Shown here: piece by piece, positions 16,000 to 26,900 of the stretch
How the letters are laid out: every line of letters begins with the position of its first letter
Position numbering within the stretch: the first letter of the stretch is position 1
Virus record (IMG/VR): IMGVR_UViG_3300009132_000016
Span: 1-36,326 of that record
Length of the DNA: 36,326 bases
Reading direction: 5' to 3' (one strand)
From: a virus
The notes under the pieces: generated by a model
Database searches by the model: none
Seen by the model: the letters and a program-made list of their open reading frames with translations, nothing else
What the model was told of the DNA's origin: nothing
Made by a program: the position numbers and the translations under genes

Positions 16000-16254
16000 A
16001 TGAAGAAAAGAGTAAACTTGCGGATAGAGCATAAGTCTAAGAAAGGCGGTCTCACCAAAAAGGGACGCGACCATTATAACCGCAAAACGGGCTCTAATCT
16101 CAAAGCTCCGGTCACGGAGAAAAACCCTAAAGGAAAGAAGGCTGCTCGTAAGCGTTCATTCTGTGCTCGCATGTCGGGCGTCAAAGGACCTATGAAAGAC
16201 AAAAAAGGTCGCCCTACAAGAAAAGCGCTCGCTCTTAAACGCTGGCGTTGCTAA
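16000..16254 (+). CDS. Small, very basic conserved phage protein (DUF6321-like)
   Basis: The 84-residue product is about one third Lys/Arg. It has the widely shared phage pattern GGLTKKGRDHYNRKTGSNLK (22-41) followed by RSFCARMSGVKGPMKDKKGR and PTRKALALKRWRC at the end. I believe this is the DUF6321 family; its function is not established. It may bind DNA inside the head. The ATG at 16000 follows the capsid terminator directly. A longer upstream frame from a TTG at 15937 would run through the terminator and is not preferred. Confidence 0.7.
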   Translation: MKKRVNLRIEHKSKKGGLTKKGRDHYNRKTGSNLKAPVTEKNPKGKKAARKRSFCARMSGVKGPMKDKKGRPTRKALALKRWRC

Positions 16255-16268
16255 CTTAAAATAAACAA

Positions 16269-16859
16269 ATGGCTCTAACTACTGAACTAGAAAGTGTAAA
16301 CCAAATGCTTGGGCATATTGGTGAAGCACCCGTAAACACGCTTGCCGACACAGCAGCACTACCAATTTCTGCCAGCACCGCCTTGACCGCTCTACGCGAA
16401 GTCTCAAAGGAAGTGCAAACCGAAGAGTGGCACTTCAACACCATTACGGACTACGAGCCCATCAAGGAGGACACCGGGAAACTTAGGTTGCCGGATGAAA
16501 CTCTTTTCGTTGATGCGGTAGACAAGACACGCGACGTTGTTCAGCGTGGGTTGTATTTGTATGACCGTAAAAACCAAACGGACATCTTCAGCGAAACCTT
16601 CAAAGTTGACCTCACCGTTCAACTATCATGGGACGAGCTTGTGGAAGTAGCCAGACGCTACATTACCCTTAGAGCCTCCCGTGTGTTCCAAAGTCGCATC
16701 ATTGGAAGCACAGAACTTCAATCGTTAATTGCGTTGGATGAAATGCAAGCCCGTGCTCGTTTGCTGGAGCTAGACGCTCAATCATCTGACAGAACCATCT
16801 TTGACAGCGAGGACGTAGCCCGACGTGTGGGCGTCCACCGCAACCCTAATATCTACTAA
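16269..16859 (+). CDS. Tail tubular protein A (gatekeeper), T7 gp11-like
   Basis: The 196-residue protein forms the ring between portal and nozzle. It has the family start ELESVNQMLGHIGEAPVNTL, the central WHFNTI segment and the C-terminal RRVGVHRNPNIY. Its length equals T7 gp11 (196). The stop shares its last base with the ATG of tail tubular protein B (TAATG), so the two are translationally coupled. The leader is A-rich (AAAATAAACAA) without a Shine-Dalgarno sequence. Confidence 0.95.
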   Translation: MALTTELESVNQMLGHIGEAPVNTLADTAALPISASTALTALREVSKEVQTEEWHFNTITDYEPIKEDTGKLRLPDETLFVDAVDKTRDVVQRGLYLYDRKNQTDIFSETFKVDLTVQLSWDELVEVARRYITLRASRVFQSRIIGSTELQSLIALDEMQARARLLELDAQSSDRTIFDSEDVARRVGVHRNPNIY

Positions 16860-19831
16860 TGGCCTTAATCAACACCTCGGTAAGTAACCTCATTCAAGGG
16901 GTCTCACAGCAGCCAGACGCTATTCGGTTTGCTGGTCAGTGTGAGGAACAGGAGAACGCTCTGCCAAGCATCGTGGACGGTCTCCAAAAGCGACCGGGTT
17001 GTCAGCATATCGTCACGTTACTAAACGCAGCGTCTCTCGACGCGAACGCTAAAATTCACTTCATCGAACGAGACCAAGACGAGAGGTATGTGGTTATTAT
17101 TAAGAACAAAACCTCCTCAACTAAGTCTATCGCAGCCTTTAACCTCTCTACAGGACAGCAAGCGTCAATCACAGAGCGCTATACCGGGGTGGTTGAATCG
17201 TTTACTACTGATTACATCGGCAAGAAAGAAATCACCCTTACTCAGAAATCTCCCGTTACAGTTCTAAGCTCTGAGAGCACCCGGTTGGGTAAACTCAGAA
17301 TCACCGGAGGTCTAAACAAAGGAACTACCTTATACGACATTCACGACATCGCTACCGACACTGACAAGAAGCGACTCAGGTTTGACGGTGACGTTACACT
17401 ATACGGCTCTGGGACTGGCTCTTACCAAAACACAGTTGAATACACTGTAGACAACGCAGATAACGCAGAGCTAATTCTCGAAACTCGTAACTACCTTACT
17501 CATGGCGTTGACGACTCGACGCCCACAGTCCCCGTGGACGACCTAAAGCTGTTCACTACTGGTGACTTCACCTACGTCTTGAATACCAAGAAGAAGGTAA
17601 CTAAAGATTCTACAACGAGTGCTCCTGTTAGTTCGGATGCTTTGGTGTTTGTTAAGCAGGGTGACTACGACAGGAAATACGGGTTGTCTATTACAACCTC
17701 TGGTGGGACTGTTTATGAGAACTGGACTCACTCTGGGCCTTCGCAGAAAAAAACCGCAGGAAGCGGAGGAGGAAGCGGAGGAACCTTCTACAACACCGCT
17801 CATGAATCTGACTCGGATTTCATTATAAGAAATCTGTTTGAGGGGGAGTCTACGGACAGCGCTGGTCCTCGCGGAATTACAGACGCTAACTCAACAGCGG
17901 AGACAAAGCGATATGACAAACCTCTTAATCATGTAATCACTTCGTATGTCACTACGGAGCTTAACACAGCTTCAATCGCTACGGCTAATCCTAATTACCT
18001 AGCACATCTCTCTTTGGCGTCAGATACATCGTTCACTGTAAGTCTCAAAGGTAACCAAGTAGGTGTTATTACCGGACCTGCTGACTTCACTATTCAAGTA
18101 GATGACTCAATGGCTGGAGAAGGACTCGGAGTTGCGTATAAATCAATCCCTAACCTAGCTGACCTACCTAGCACCGCTACCCACAGGTTTAAGATTGCCG
18201 TTCAAGGCGACGTAGATGCCTCTGAAGACGACAGGTATGTTCAGTTCTTGGTTAATGGACACACCCCATCCTTGGCAGACGGCTCTGTTGGAGATGGTGG
18301 TTGGTTTGAAACCAGCGGAGGCAACGTAAGCGACCGCATAGATTCTAATACAATGCCCTTGATTCTCAAGAGCACCGCCGTAGACAAATTTGAGCTTAAC
18401 CACATGCCTCTGGATAAGCTAGACGCTGGGGACGAAGTGACAAACCCTGACCCTTCCTTTATCGGAACCTCCATCCAACGAGTGTTCCAGTTTAAGAGCC
18501 GTTTAGGTTTCTTATCCGGCTCATCTGTTTCTATGAGCGAAGTTAAGTTCGGGGGTTACGACGGTGAGTTGGATTTACAACGATACAACTTCTACCGGAC
18601 TTCAGTTACATCTCTACTGGACGGAGACCCAATCGACGCCACCATCTCGTCTGACAAGGTGACCAAGCTTAGGGCTGCTATCTCGTTCCAAGATAACTTG
18701 ATATTGTTCTCAGACTTCAGTCAGTTTGTTCTCCGGGGTGGAGACCTGCTGACACCAAAGACTGTCTCGTTCAACCAGATTACAGAATACGAATACGACA
18801 AGTCAGTAGACCCGGTTGGTCTTGGTTCGTATATTTACTTCCCGTTCGTTCGCGGAGGATTCATGGGAATCCGTGAGTTCACCGTAAATGCGAATACCGA
18901 CAACTTTGACGCAAACGAAATTACAGCTCACGTTCCTCAGTATATCCCCAAGGCTAGCGGAGGAGGGCTTGTGGCTCTTTCCGGGTCCAGCGCGGAAAGC
19001 CTGATGGCAACCACTGACGGCAACGACGTCTACATCTACAAATACTTCTTCAAGGGGAATGAGAAAGTTCTTAGCTCTTGGGGTAAGTTCACCGTAAGCG
19101 GTGGTGGTATCAGGGGTCTTACGTTTATCGAATCTGAGTTGTATATTGTTCAGTCTATCTCAGACACAAACCAGACGCATCTACTTAAGATACCCATGGG
19201 TAACAAGTATCGAGACCCTGAAGGATACAACACTCACCTAGACAGGCGCGTTGCTGTAACGCTCGATGCGACTATAGCTGTTCCGACGTTTACTTTACCC
19301 TACTTGCTTAAGGACGACGAGGAGTTACAAGTCTACACCAAAGATGGTCTTCTTCTTCAGAACCTAGTCGCCACTCCAAGCGGTCATCAGACTATTGTCA
19401 CCTTCAAAAACAACATCGTAAGCGGAGGGTTGTCTACCGACACTGAGCCACTCTATGCTGGTGTTAAATACACCATGAAGTATACTTTCTCTAAGTTGTT
19501 GTTCAAAGCACAGTCCGGGCAGAACATGACACGCACCGCTGGTAAAATGCGAGTGCGTGGAGGGACGTTATTTTTCGAGGACACATCTCACTTTGAAGTC
19601 AAAGTCACGCCTCAACTAAGAGACACCACAACGGCGGAGTTCAACGCTTCTGTCGTTCAGCAGACCATAGAGGGCTCTGCGGTTCTAGAGTCGGGCAGCT
19701 TCCGGTTCCCTGTGTTCTCAGACCCTGAACACACCACCATTACCATTGAGAACTCTTCGGCCATGCCTTCTAACTTCCAAAGTGGAGAGTTTGAGTCGTT
19801 CATTCATCATCGCTCCAGACGCTATGCCTAG
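16859..19831 (+). CDS. Tail tubular protein B (nozzle), T7 gp12-like
   Basis: This 990-residue protein makes the tail nozzle. The start SNLIQGVSQQPDAIRFAGQC is diagnostic for the gp12 family, and further family segments include LPSIVDGLQKRPG and a central FKSRLGFLSGSSVSMSE. It is longer than T7 gp12 (794). The extra length lies in beta-rich Gly/Ser/Thr segments around residues 280-330 and 390-520. Its end overlaps the next gene by 8 bases (ATGCCTAG). Confidence 0.95.
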   Translation: MALINTSVSNLIQGVSQQPDAIRFAGQCEEQENALPSIVDGLQKRPGCQHIVTLLNAASLDANAKIHFIERDQDERYVVIIKNKTSSTKSIAAFNLSTGQQASITERYTGVVESFTTDYIGKKEITLTQKSPVTVLSSESTRLGKLRITGGLNKGTTLYDIHDIATDTDKKRLRFDGDVTLYGSGTGSYQNTVEYTVDNADNAELILETRNYLTHGVDDSTPTVPVDDLKLFTTGDFTYVLNTKKKVTKDSTTSAPVSSDALVFVKQGDYDRKYGLSITTSGGTVYENWTHSGPSQKKTAGSGGGSGGTFYNTAHESDSDFIIRNLFEGESTDSAGPRGITDANSTAETKRYDKPLNHVITSYVTTELNTASIATANPNYLAHLSLASDTSFTVSLKGNQVGVITGPADFTIQVDDSMAGEGLGVAYKSIPNLADLPSTATHRFKIAVQGDVDASEDDRYVQFLVNGHTPSLADGSVGDGGWFETSGGNVSDRIDSNTMPLILKSTAVDKFELNHMPLDKLDAGDEVTNPDPSFIGTSIQRVFQFKSRLGFLSGSSVSMSEVKFGGYDGELDLQRYNFYRTSVTSLLDGDPIDATISSDKVTKLRAAISFQDNLILFSDFSQFVLRGGDLLTPKTVSFNQITEYEYDKSVDPVGLGSYIYFPFVRGGFMGIREFTVNANTDNFDANEITAHVPQYIPKASGGGLVALSGSSAESLMATTDGNDVYIYKYFFKGNEKVLSSWGKFTVSGGGIRGLTFIESELYIVQSISDTNQTHLLKIPMGNKYRDPEGYNTHLDRRVAVTLDATIAVPTFTLPYLLKDDEELQVYTKDGLLLQNLVATPSGHQTIVTFKNNIVSGGLSTDTEPLYAGVKYTMKYTFSKLLFKAQSGQNMTRTAGKMRVRGGTLFFEDTSHFEVKVTPQLRDTTTAEFNASVVQQTIEGSAVLESGSFRFPVFSDPEHTTITIENSSAMPSNFQSGEFESFIHHRSRRYA

Positions 19832-20291
19832 TGTAGTAGAAACAACACCGGAAGGACATACCATTCTCATCGCCACCAAAGAGCACGCTAAAGAGCTTAC
19901 TGAGGGTATGAGGGAAATGGACAAACTTGAATGCTTTTGTATCGGCGCATCGCCATCAAAAGCTGTTGAGTCGTCCATGAACGCCAGCGACATGAGCTTT
20001 ACCGTCATGACCAAGGATAACAAAGTCATGGCTATGTTCGGAGCGGGAGAAGGCCATGAGCCTTTCATCTGGATGTTAGGGACTAATGAAGTGGAACGAT
20101 ACGCAAAAGACTTTCTAAAGCACTGTAGGAAATGGGTCTGGTCTTTAGCGAGTCATTATGGTTCTGTGTCTAATTGGATACACTCGGATAACCTTGTGTG
20201 CATCAAATGGCTTAAATGGTGTGGTGCGGAGTTCGGAGAACCCGTAAAAATTAAAGAAGAACTTTTCAGGAAATTCAAAATAACTAAGTAA
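19824..20291 (+). CDS. T7 gp13-like protein with GNAT-type layout
   Basis: The 155-residue product resembles T7 gp13: an N-terminal EHAKELTEGMREMDKLEC helix, a central strand KVMAMFGAGEG, and a C-terminal half with WIHSDNLVCIKWLKWCGAEF followed by FRKFKITK, the same order as in T7 (NTSHIRFLKTIGAVF). The fold is acetyltransferase-like, but catalysis is not established. In T7 it is needed for internal core assembly. The start at 19824 overlaps the gp12 stop by 8 bases. An in-frame start at 19746 lies inside gp12. Confidence 0.8.
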   Translation: MPSVVETTPEGHTILIATKEHAKELTEGMREMDKLECFCIGASPSKAVESSMNASDMSFTVMTKDNKVMAMFGAGEGHEPFIWMLGTNEVERYAKDFLKHCRKWVWSLASHYGSVSNWIHSDNLVCIKWLKWCGAEFGEPVKIKEELFRKFKITK

Positions 20292-20292
20292 T

Positions 20293-21006
20293 ATGTGTTC
20301 AATAACATTGGCTACAATGGCGATGTCGGCTGCACAAGGCGTCGCTTCCATCTCAGCCCAGCAGCAACAAGCAAAAGCGCAAGAAGCCGCTCAAGATGCA
20401 GCCTCTGTTCGCGAGATGCAAAGACAGCAGATGGCTATGCGCTCTGAGCGTATGCAGCAGAGTCAGGAAGAAACTTCAATGGCTCAGGAAGCGCTTAAAG
20501 CTCAACGTGAATCTGAAGCATCAGTCTCCACCGGGACCGTCGCTGCTGAGTCAGTCAATGTATCAGGAACATCCGTGGGTCTTGGTCTACAAGACCTCGA
20601 AAGAAGCAATGCGGAGTATCAAGCCGCTCTGGCTTTACAGGCTCGCTTAAACGACTCATCACGCCGACTGGGGCTTGCTAACGCTGGTGAGCAGTATATC
20701 ACTAACATGGTTGGAATTAATCAACCCATTGCTCAGCCTGATTACTTAGGAACAATCTTAGGGACCGCCCAGAGTATGATGGGCACTTACCAGCAAGGAA
20801 AACTCTATGACATGCAGACAGAGAATGCTAATCTTAGTCGTGGAGTCATGAGAGGTCAAGAAACGGCAGCAGAGAAACAATACAGAATTAATCAGGAGAA
20901 AGTCAAGAACATGCGCACGCAGCACAAAGCATCTCAAATTCAAACTGGAGTCACGTCCACTCGGAGAGACCTTTATAAAATCCAGAGCAAAAACACATCC
21001 CAATAA
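20293..21006 (+). CDS. Internal virion protein B, T7 gp14-like
   Basis: The 237-residue product starts with a small hydrophobic Ala/Ser segment (SITLATMAMSAAQGVASI), followed by a long Gln/Ala/Glu/Arg-rich coiled-coil-like region (residues 20-80), as in gp14, which is ejected and forms a channel in the outer membrane. A central AALALQARL helix and the order gp13, gp14, gp15, gp16 support the call. T7 gp14 is 196 residues. The start lies 1 base after the previous stop. Confidence 0.85.
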   Translation: MCSITLATMAMSAAQGVASISAQQQQAKAQEAAQDAASVREMQRQQMAMRSERMQQSQEETSMAQEALKAQRESEASVSTGTVAAESVNVSGTSVGLGLQDLERSNAEYQAALALQARLNDSSRRLGLANAGEQYITNMVGINQPIAQPDYLGTILGTAQSMMGTYQQGKLYDMQTENANLSRGVMRGQETAAEKQYRINQEKVKNMRTQHKASQIQTGVTSTRRDLYKIQSKNTSQ

Positions 21007-21012
21007 TACACT

Positions 21013-23901
21013 ATGGCAACTAAGAAAAACCCACTTTCTGCTCTACTCAGCACCGACGATAGACAGCAGGTTCAAGAAATGCAACGGGAGCACGTTCTTC
21101 GTTCTTCTGTTCGTCAAGCAGGGACTTATGGAGTTGGAGTGCAAAAGCCTCTTCCAATTTCTCAAACCAGTCTAGGTAGGTTGTCTAATTCGTTGGGAAC
21201 AGTAAGCGGTATCTTAGGTCAGTTCAGCGCTTACCAAGCGCAGAAAGAGCAAGTCGAGCTAAAAGGTCAAGGCTTACAGAGCCAGCTTAACCTACAGGAA
21301 ATCGCGAGTAAACAAGCTGACCTTAATCTTAAGGGCGCTATGATTCAAGGAGACATTCTTGATGAAACCGTCAAGCAACAGTCCATAGCGCTAGACGAAG
21401 CTCAGACTCGAAAGCGAAACGCAGAGTTTGACTACATGTTGTCTCAATCAAACGACGAGCAAGTTGAAAAGATGATTGAGGAGGCGAACGAACAAGTCCG
21501 ACGCCAAAAAGCCAAATTGGCCAAAGCGGAGCTTGGCGTTGAACGCGCCAACCCCGGAGAGCACACCGAGTCTCCTTTATACTCTACGCGAGCTTTGCGT
21601 TTCCTCGGAGCTACCTACGCGGAAGAGTATGATGAATACCACAGACAGCAGACCAAAGAACTCATAGAGAGCTTAGCGGACAACCCCAACGGCGCTAGTC
21701 TGTCTCGCGAAGAGGCGACTGACTTAGCTCAGAAAACCTTGCGTGATTTCATGCTGTTGAAAAAGCTCGACCCTGAAGGTGAGGTTGGTAAAGGGTTTAT
21801 TCAAGCTACAGACCGCTTAAGGGCCGCTAAGAATCCTATACTAGCAAGTGCGCTCATGGATGAATCAGAGACTCTCAACACGCAGAACATGATTGGAGCC
21901 ATGAAAGCTTATGCTGAGTTGAGTCCCGGTCAAGAAGGATTGATAGGCGAGTCTCCGTGGTTTGCACAACTTTCGGGCATGTCTCAAACAAAGGCTAGGG
22001 CAGTGTTGTTTGGAACTCAAGGTGACCCTGCTCGCGGAATACCTCCAACTCCCGGTCTTTACGGAATGATGGCTCGCACACACGATGGAGCTGTTAAGTT
22101 CCAAGCGTTCTTTGAAGAGTTGGCTGATGAACTTCACATCAACAATAAACCATTCAAAGAGTTTCCTGAGTTTGATTCTCTTCAGGCTCAAGTTGAGGAA
22201 GCGGTTGACAGGACAGCTCTCGACGAGGTGAAAAGCAAAAACAGTGCTTTTTCCGTGGCTTGGCAAGAGACAGCAGATAAACTACCTAAATTAAGTTCAA
22301 GTATGTCTCCTCAAGATATAGCATTGGCGACAGCGAACCTCATAGACATAAACGACACTCCTGACCAACTCAGAGAAAAACTACTTGACCGCTTTCCTTC
22401 CTTGAGTGACCAAATAGCACAAATCACAGATGATAAGTTGTCTACATACGCCTTTGACTTAGTCAATGGGATTAAGGGAGGCGGAGACAGGTTAGACGCT
22501 GTGACTGACGTTCTGATGGCGCGAGTAGTTCCGCACCTTCCAAGGCTCGACAGGAGGGAAGGACTTTTACGCGTTTTACAGAAAATCGGCATAGGTGTTG
22601 ACTCGTTTCCGGGCGGTGATTCTGTAAGCATCTCTGGTTTAATTGCTAATTTCATTGAGGGGTTTGAATCTCAAGGCTCAAAAGCAACACCGGGTCTGGA
22701 GGACTCTAGTGGGGGGTTCATGGTGGGCGAGATAGACGACCTGACAGCAGTTGTAAATGGGACGCCTACTGGCGTTATCACTCGCTACACAAGGGACCTA
22801 AATAACTTAAATGACCAAGTCCTAGCCTCGCTGCCAAAAGACGCAACAGAAGACGATTTCAACAAAGCTTACAAAGAGGGATTTAATGAGCTAAGCAAAA
22901 ACCTTGAAAACGACCTAGCTGGAGCCCTTATCAAACACGCTAAAACAAACCAAGATTACGTAAGAAAATTAGATGGAGACTCCTTGGACAGACGTTCTCT
23001 ACCACCAAACGCTGCTTTAGTCCCGACAGAAAGACTTAAAAGACTACAAAACGAAAATCCTACTATGACTTTCGAGGAGGTTGTTAAGCTGGGATTAAGT
23101 CAAGGAGCCATAGAAGTAGCCTCTGGTTCGGTTCTAAGCAACGCTTTTGCTGAAAGCTCTCAAGAAGCAAAAGCACTTAATAAGACTTATGTAAGCACCA
23201 AAAAAGCACTTAAGGCGCGAATGGAGCAATACACTGAAGAAGGAGGGAGAGAGTATGAACAGGTTCAAGATATATCAACACGTCTAGCAGCCTTTGGACG
23301 CGTTTTCTGGTCAAAAGATGTAGAAAAACACTATGAGGGGTTGATTGGTGAAATGAACGCAGCAGCAGAAGCTAACTATTCAGTCTCAGTCACTCCAGAA
23401 GAGATAAAAGGTTTAGCTTCAGGAATTGCTTTGGTAAACCCTCTTCAGCCTTGGTTCAGAAGAAAACGAACACCTTTCATTGTTAAGATGGGAGATGATT
23501 TTTTAAATATAAAACCGTATAAAAAAGGTCCTACCAAGCACGATACTACGGGTGGAAAGTTTTCCTACGATATTACAGGCGTGCAGCGAGCTGGACAACT
23601 TACTAGCGACGCTGACGGAAACGTCAACAAACATGAGGATTGGAACGACTACATAAGCCGAGATGTGACTATTCGTCATGATTTATTTAAAGAAAACCAG
23701 CCGCCAGTCACAGGCTTAGCCTTTGGTAGCTCAGAACCAACACCCAATGACGTTGACAAGATAAGAAAAGCAGCAGGTTGGAGCATAAAGGAGCTAGAGG
23801 AAGTGAGAAGCGCGTTCGGTTTCGACAACGCGTTTACTTTTCTCAAGGCTCAGTATAACAACGCCTATTACTCCAACCAAAGAAAAGCCAAGACCAAGTA
23901 A
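21013..23901 (+). CDS. Internal virion protein C, T7 gp15-like
   Basis: The 962-residue, mostly helical and charged protein lies where T7 gp15 (747 residues) does and starts similarly, with a short basic N-terminus (MATKKNPLSALL) then a Gln-rich helical stretch. It forms part of the internal core and the ejected periplasmic conduit. No enzymatic motif was seen. The call rests on position, size and composition more than on a clear motif. The ATG is 6 bases after the gp14 stop. Confidence 0.82.
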   Translation: MATKKNPLSALLSTDDRQQVQEMQREHVLRSSVRQAGTYGVGVQKPLPISQTSLGRLSNSLGTVSGILGQFSAYQAQKEQVELKGQGLQSQLNLQEIASKQADLNLKGAMIQGDILDETVKQQSIALDEAQTRKRNAEFDYMLSQSNDEQVEKMIEEANEQVRRQKAKLAKAELGVERANPGEHTESPLYSTRALRFLGATYAEEYDEYHRQQTKELIESLADNPNGASLSREEATDLAQKTLRDFMLLKKLDPEGEVGKGFIQATDRLRAAKNPILASALMDESETLNTQNMIGAMKAYAELSPGQEGLIGESPWFAQLSGMSQTKARAVLFGTQGDPARGIPPTPGLYGMMARTHDGAVKFQAFFEELADELHINNKPFKEFPEFDSLQAQVEEAVDRTALDEVKSKNSAFSVAWQETADKLPKLSSSMSPQDIALATANLIDINDTPDQLREKLLDRFPSLSDQIAQITDDKLSTYAFDLVNGIKGGGDRLDAVTDVLMARVVPHLPRLDRREGLLRVLQKIGIGVDSFPGGDSVSISGLIANFIEGFESQGSKATPGLEDSSGGFMVGEIDDLTAVVNGTPTGVITRYTRDLNNLNDQVLASLPKDATEDDFNKAYKEGFNELSKNLENDLAGALIKHAKTNQDYVRKLDGDSLDRRSLPPNAALVPTERLKRLQNENPTMTFEEVVKLGLSQGAIEVASGSVLSNAFAESSQEAKALNKTYVSTKKALKARMEQYTEEGGREYEQVQDISTRLAAFGRVFWSKDVEKHYEGLIGEMNAAAEANYSVSVTPEEIKGLASGIALVNPLQPWFRRKRTPFIVKMGDDFLNIKPYKKGPTKHDTTGGKFSYDITGVQRAGQLTSDADGNVNKHEDWNDYISRDVTIRHDLFKENQPPVTGLAFGSSEPTPNDVDKIRKAAGWSIKELEEVRSAFGFDNAFTFLKAQYNNAYYSNQRKAKTK

Positions 23902-23919
23902 AAACTCGATTAAGCGAAC

Positions 23920-26900
23920 ATGACTGATAAATTAGATTCATTCGACAGAGCCGCCCTACAAGGGGACTCGTTTGACCAATTACAACAACAGAGCCAGCTT
24001 GGGCAGTTACAGGAGGCAGCACCGCAAGCACCTATTGAAGAAGAGGTTCAACCACCGTCGCAAGAGGAGCAAATAGAGCTTGAACAAGACGTAGAACAGC
24101 CTCTTTTTAGTAGGGATAAAGACAAGCCCCAAAAAGAATCGAAGCCTCAAGAGGAAAGCGAAGAAGGTAACAAATTAAGCGACTACGGTAAGGACGTCGC
24201 GTTTGCACCAATACGTGGTGCAGAAGCAGCGTTGGAAGGCGTATGGAATTTCTTGGATTTCGCTACCGGAGACCGACTGTGGGATTTTTACGATAGAAAA
24301 AAATCGTGGCTAGGAACGTCGAAGACAGGAGTAGGTAAAGCTGGTGAAGCTCTTGTTCAGTTTGGTATTGGTTTTGTTCCCGGTTTAAACGCAGCGTCTT
24401 GGTTAGGAAAGGCTTCTAAGTTAAAAGGAGTAGCGGGAACACTGTCTAAAAGCAAAGACGCCATTAAGAGTTTCTCTAAGAACCAACTCAGTCTCTCTTC
24501 TAAGTCGATGAAGAAGCTGAGCAAATACAAGACTGCTACAAAGACTAACGTTAGGTTTGCCACGGCAGGTGCTATTTCTGAGTTCTTCGTATTCAAAGGG
24601 GAAGAGGAACGTCTCGCAAACTTACTGGCTACACACGAAAGCGGAGGAGGACCTGTTCAGGATTTTATTAACTGGATGGCCTACGACCCTGACGACGAAA
24701 ACAGCAACGAGATAATCGAACGTGGTAAGCTTGCTTTAGAAGGTCTTATTGTCGGTGAAGCTATCGGTCTCGGCCTTCTCGGTGTGGGTAAAGGGTATAG
24801 AGCTGTAAGGCCCAAGAGGGAGGCTGTTGAAGTGACATCTAAATCAGCCATTGAGACTCCCGAGCAAGGAGAAGCTGTTAGTGGGTTACAAAAGATATTT
24901 GGTATCTTTGCTCGTAAAAACGCAAACGTAAAGAAGCAACGAGCAAACGGCGAAGAACCGGACGAATGGCAAGCGCTTAACGACGCTCTGAATGACCCAG
25001 AACTTCAAGTAACGGATAGCGAGAGAAGGGCTTTGCAAGAATCAGCTCACCGCAATAACGACCTTAAAAACGCAACAGATTGGGAGGAGCAAACTGGAGA
25101 AAAGCTGAGCGAAACTCCACCACCTCCGGGTGTTCAGGAAGCTACCGGGAACCTCAAGGCCGCCGAAGGTTCAGAAGCTCCAGTTCCAGTCCCTAAAGTA
25201 AGAAAAATAGACCCTGATACAGCCACCGAAAAACAGCTCGATAACTTTTTATTGAGTCGAAACATAACAGGGGTTGGGTCTACTCTTGAAAATAAACGAG
25301 CCTACGTTAAGGACATAATCAATGAGTCTAAGGAAGGCGGAACAGAGCACCTAATAGACAGCATCGAGCAGCATGTAGTCAAGACTGTTAAAGATGCTGG
25401 GCTGTATGACGAAACTAACCCTCAAGCAATGCTTTCAGGTGTTAGGGTTCTAAATAGCGTTCCTGAAATGCGAGCTTTTCTTACGCATGTATCTAAGGTT
25501 GCTATGAAGGCTAGCAAAAAAGGCAAAATGAACCCAAAGGCTCAAGAAGAGTTTTACGAGGAAACGCGTAGAATTGCAAACGCGGGTTTTGAGGGAGCGG
25601 GCGGTAAAGGAGAAATGGACTTGTCCGCATTCCGAGGCCGAGCTAAGGACTTGGAGCTTTTCAGAAGCGAGGCTGAAGCACTTTACGACGCAATGAACAG
25701 CATCGCAAAAGACCTAAAGGATAAAGTATCAAGCGCTGCTGATGCGTTAAAAAACGGAACTGCCAAATTGCAGACCAAAGACGGAGTGACCGTCTTAAAC
25801 AAAGACGAGGCTATGACGGAAGTTTTCTCGACCATGGACCGCTGGACAGCGCTTCAAGAAATCTGGGCTGACTTTGGAACTCAGTTATCGCTTGGAATGA
25901 GACAGCGTCAAGACCTCTATCGCACGGGGCAAAGCGCTTTGGGTAGAGACATCGCAGGTCAACACAGGACTCTAGGAGTGGCTTTGGAGGACGCGCTGAA
26001 GAGACAGGGAGACATCTACCGTAGACAGAACAGGGGTAATCTCACTGACAAAAGAATTATTAAAGACCTTCAAAAGTTGTTTAAGAATTCAGGAGAGGTT
26101 ATTGAAATGGACCAAATGGCTAAGAACCTTAACCAAATAGGCGTCAACAAAGGGTTATCTCAGTGGACGTTAGCAGGTAGAAAAGGACTAGCCGTTTCTC
26201 AAGAGTGGTATTACAACGCTATTCTAGGTTCACCTACTTCTTGGGCTGTGAACTTTTTAGGTGGAGCACTCGTTCTTCCCTTGAGGCACATTGAGTCAAT
26301 CGCAGGAGGTGTTATGACAGGCAACGTCGATTTAGTTAGGGCTAACTTTAGGGCTATGTTTGACGTCCAGAGTTTCAAAGACTCTCTTAAATACGCGTGG
26401 AAGTCAGGAATTGACGATGAGGCTAGGTCAATCACCGGATACACCGCATTTAGAGATGACCGCATACTCAACCGAGGAGGAGAGATTAGAGTAGACAACC
26501 CTGACGGGACCCTTCTTCGTTCCGCTTTCAATTTCATGGGCCATCTTGTTAGACACCCTTCTCGATTGATGATGGCGGGTGATGAGTTCTTTAAGCAGAT
26601 GAACTACCGCGCTCGCATCAAGACATCTCTTGCTGTGGACGGATACAAAAAGGGACTTCACAGAGACCCCGGCAAACTAGCGGAACACATTCAAAACGGT
26701 TTCAATACTACTATTACTAAAGAGGGTCGTTTTCGCAATGAGGAAAACATCCGACGCGAGGCGGTAGAGGCTCTTATCGCAGCTCGTAAGGCTGGAGAAG
26801 ACATTACTGACGAGAGGAAGTTCATCAACGGTTACATGAAGGACCACTACCAGATGAATAAACTCAAACGCGTGAAGGATGTTGTATACGACGACGACCT

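Noticed and set aside
15240-16058. A 272-codon frame on the - strand opposite the capsid gene
   Set aside because: It is antisense to a clearly recognised capsid gene, has no family pattern and would run through the terminator.
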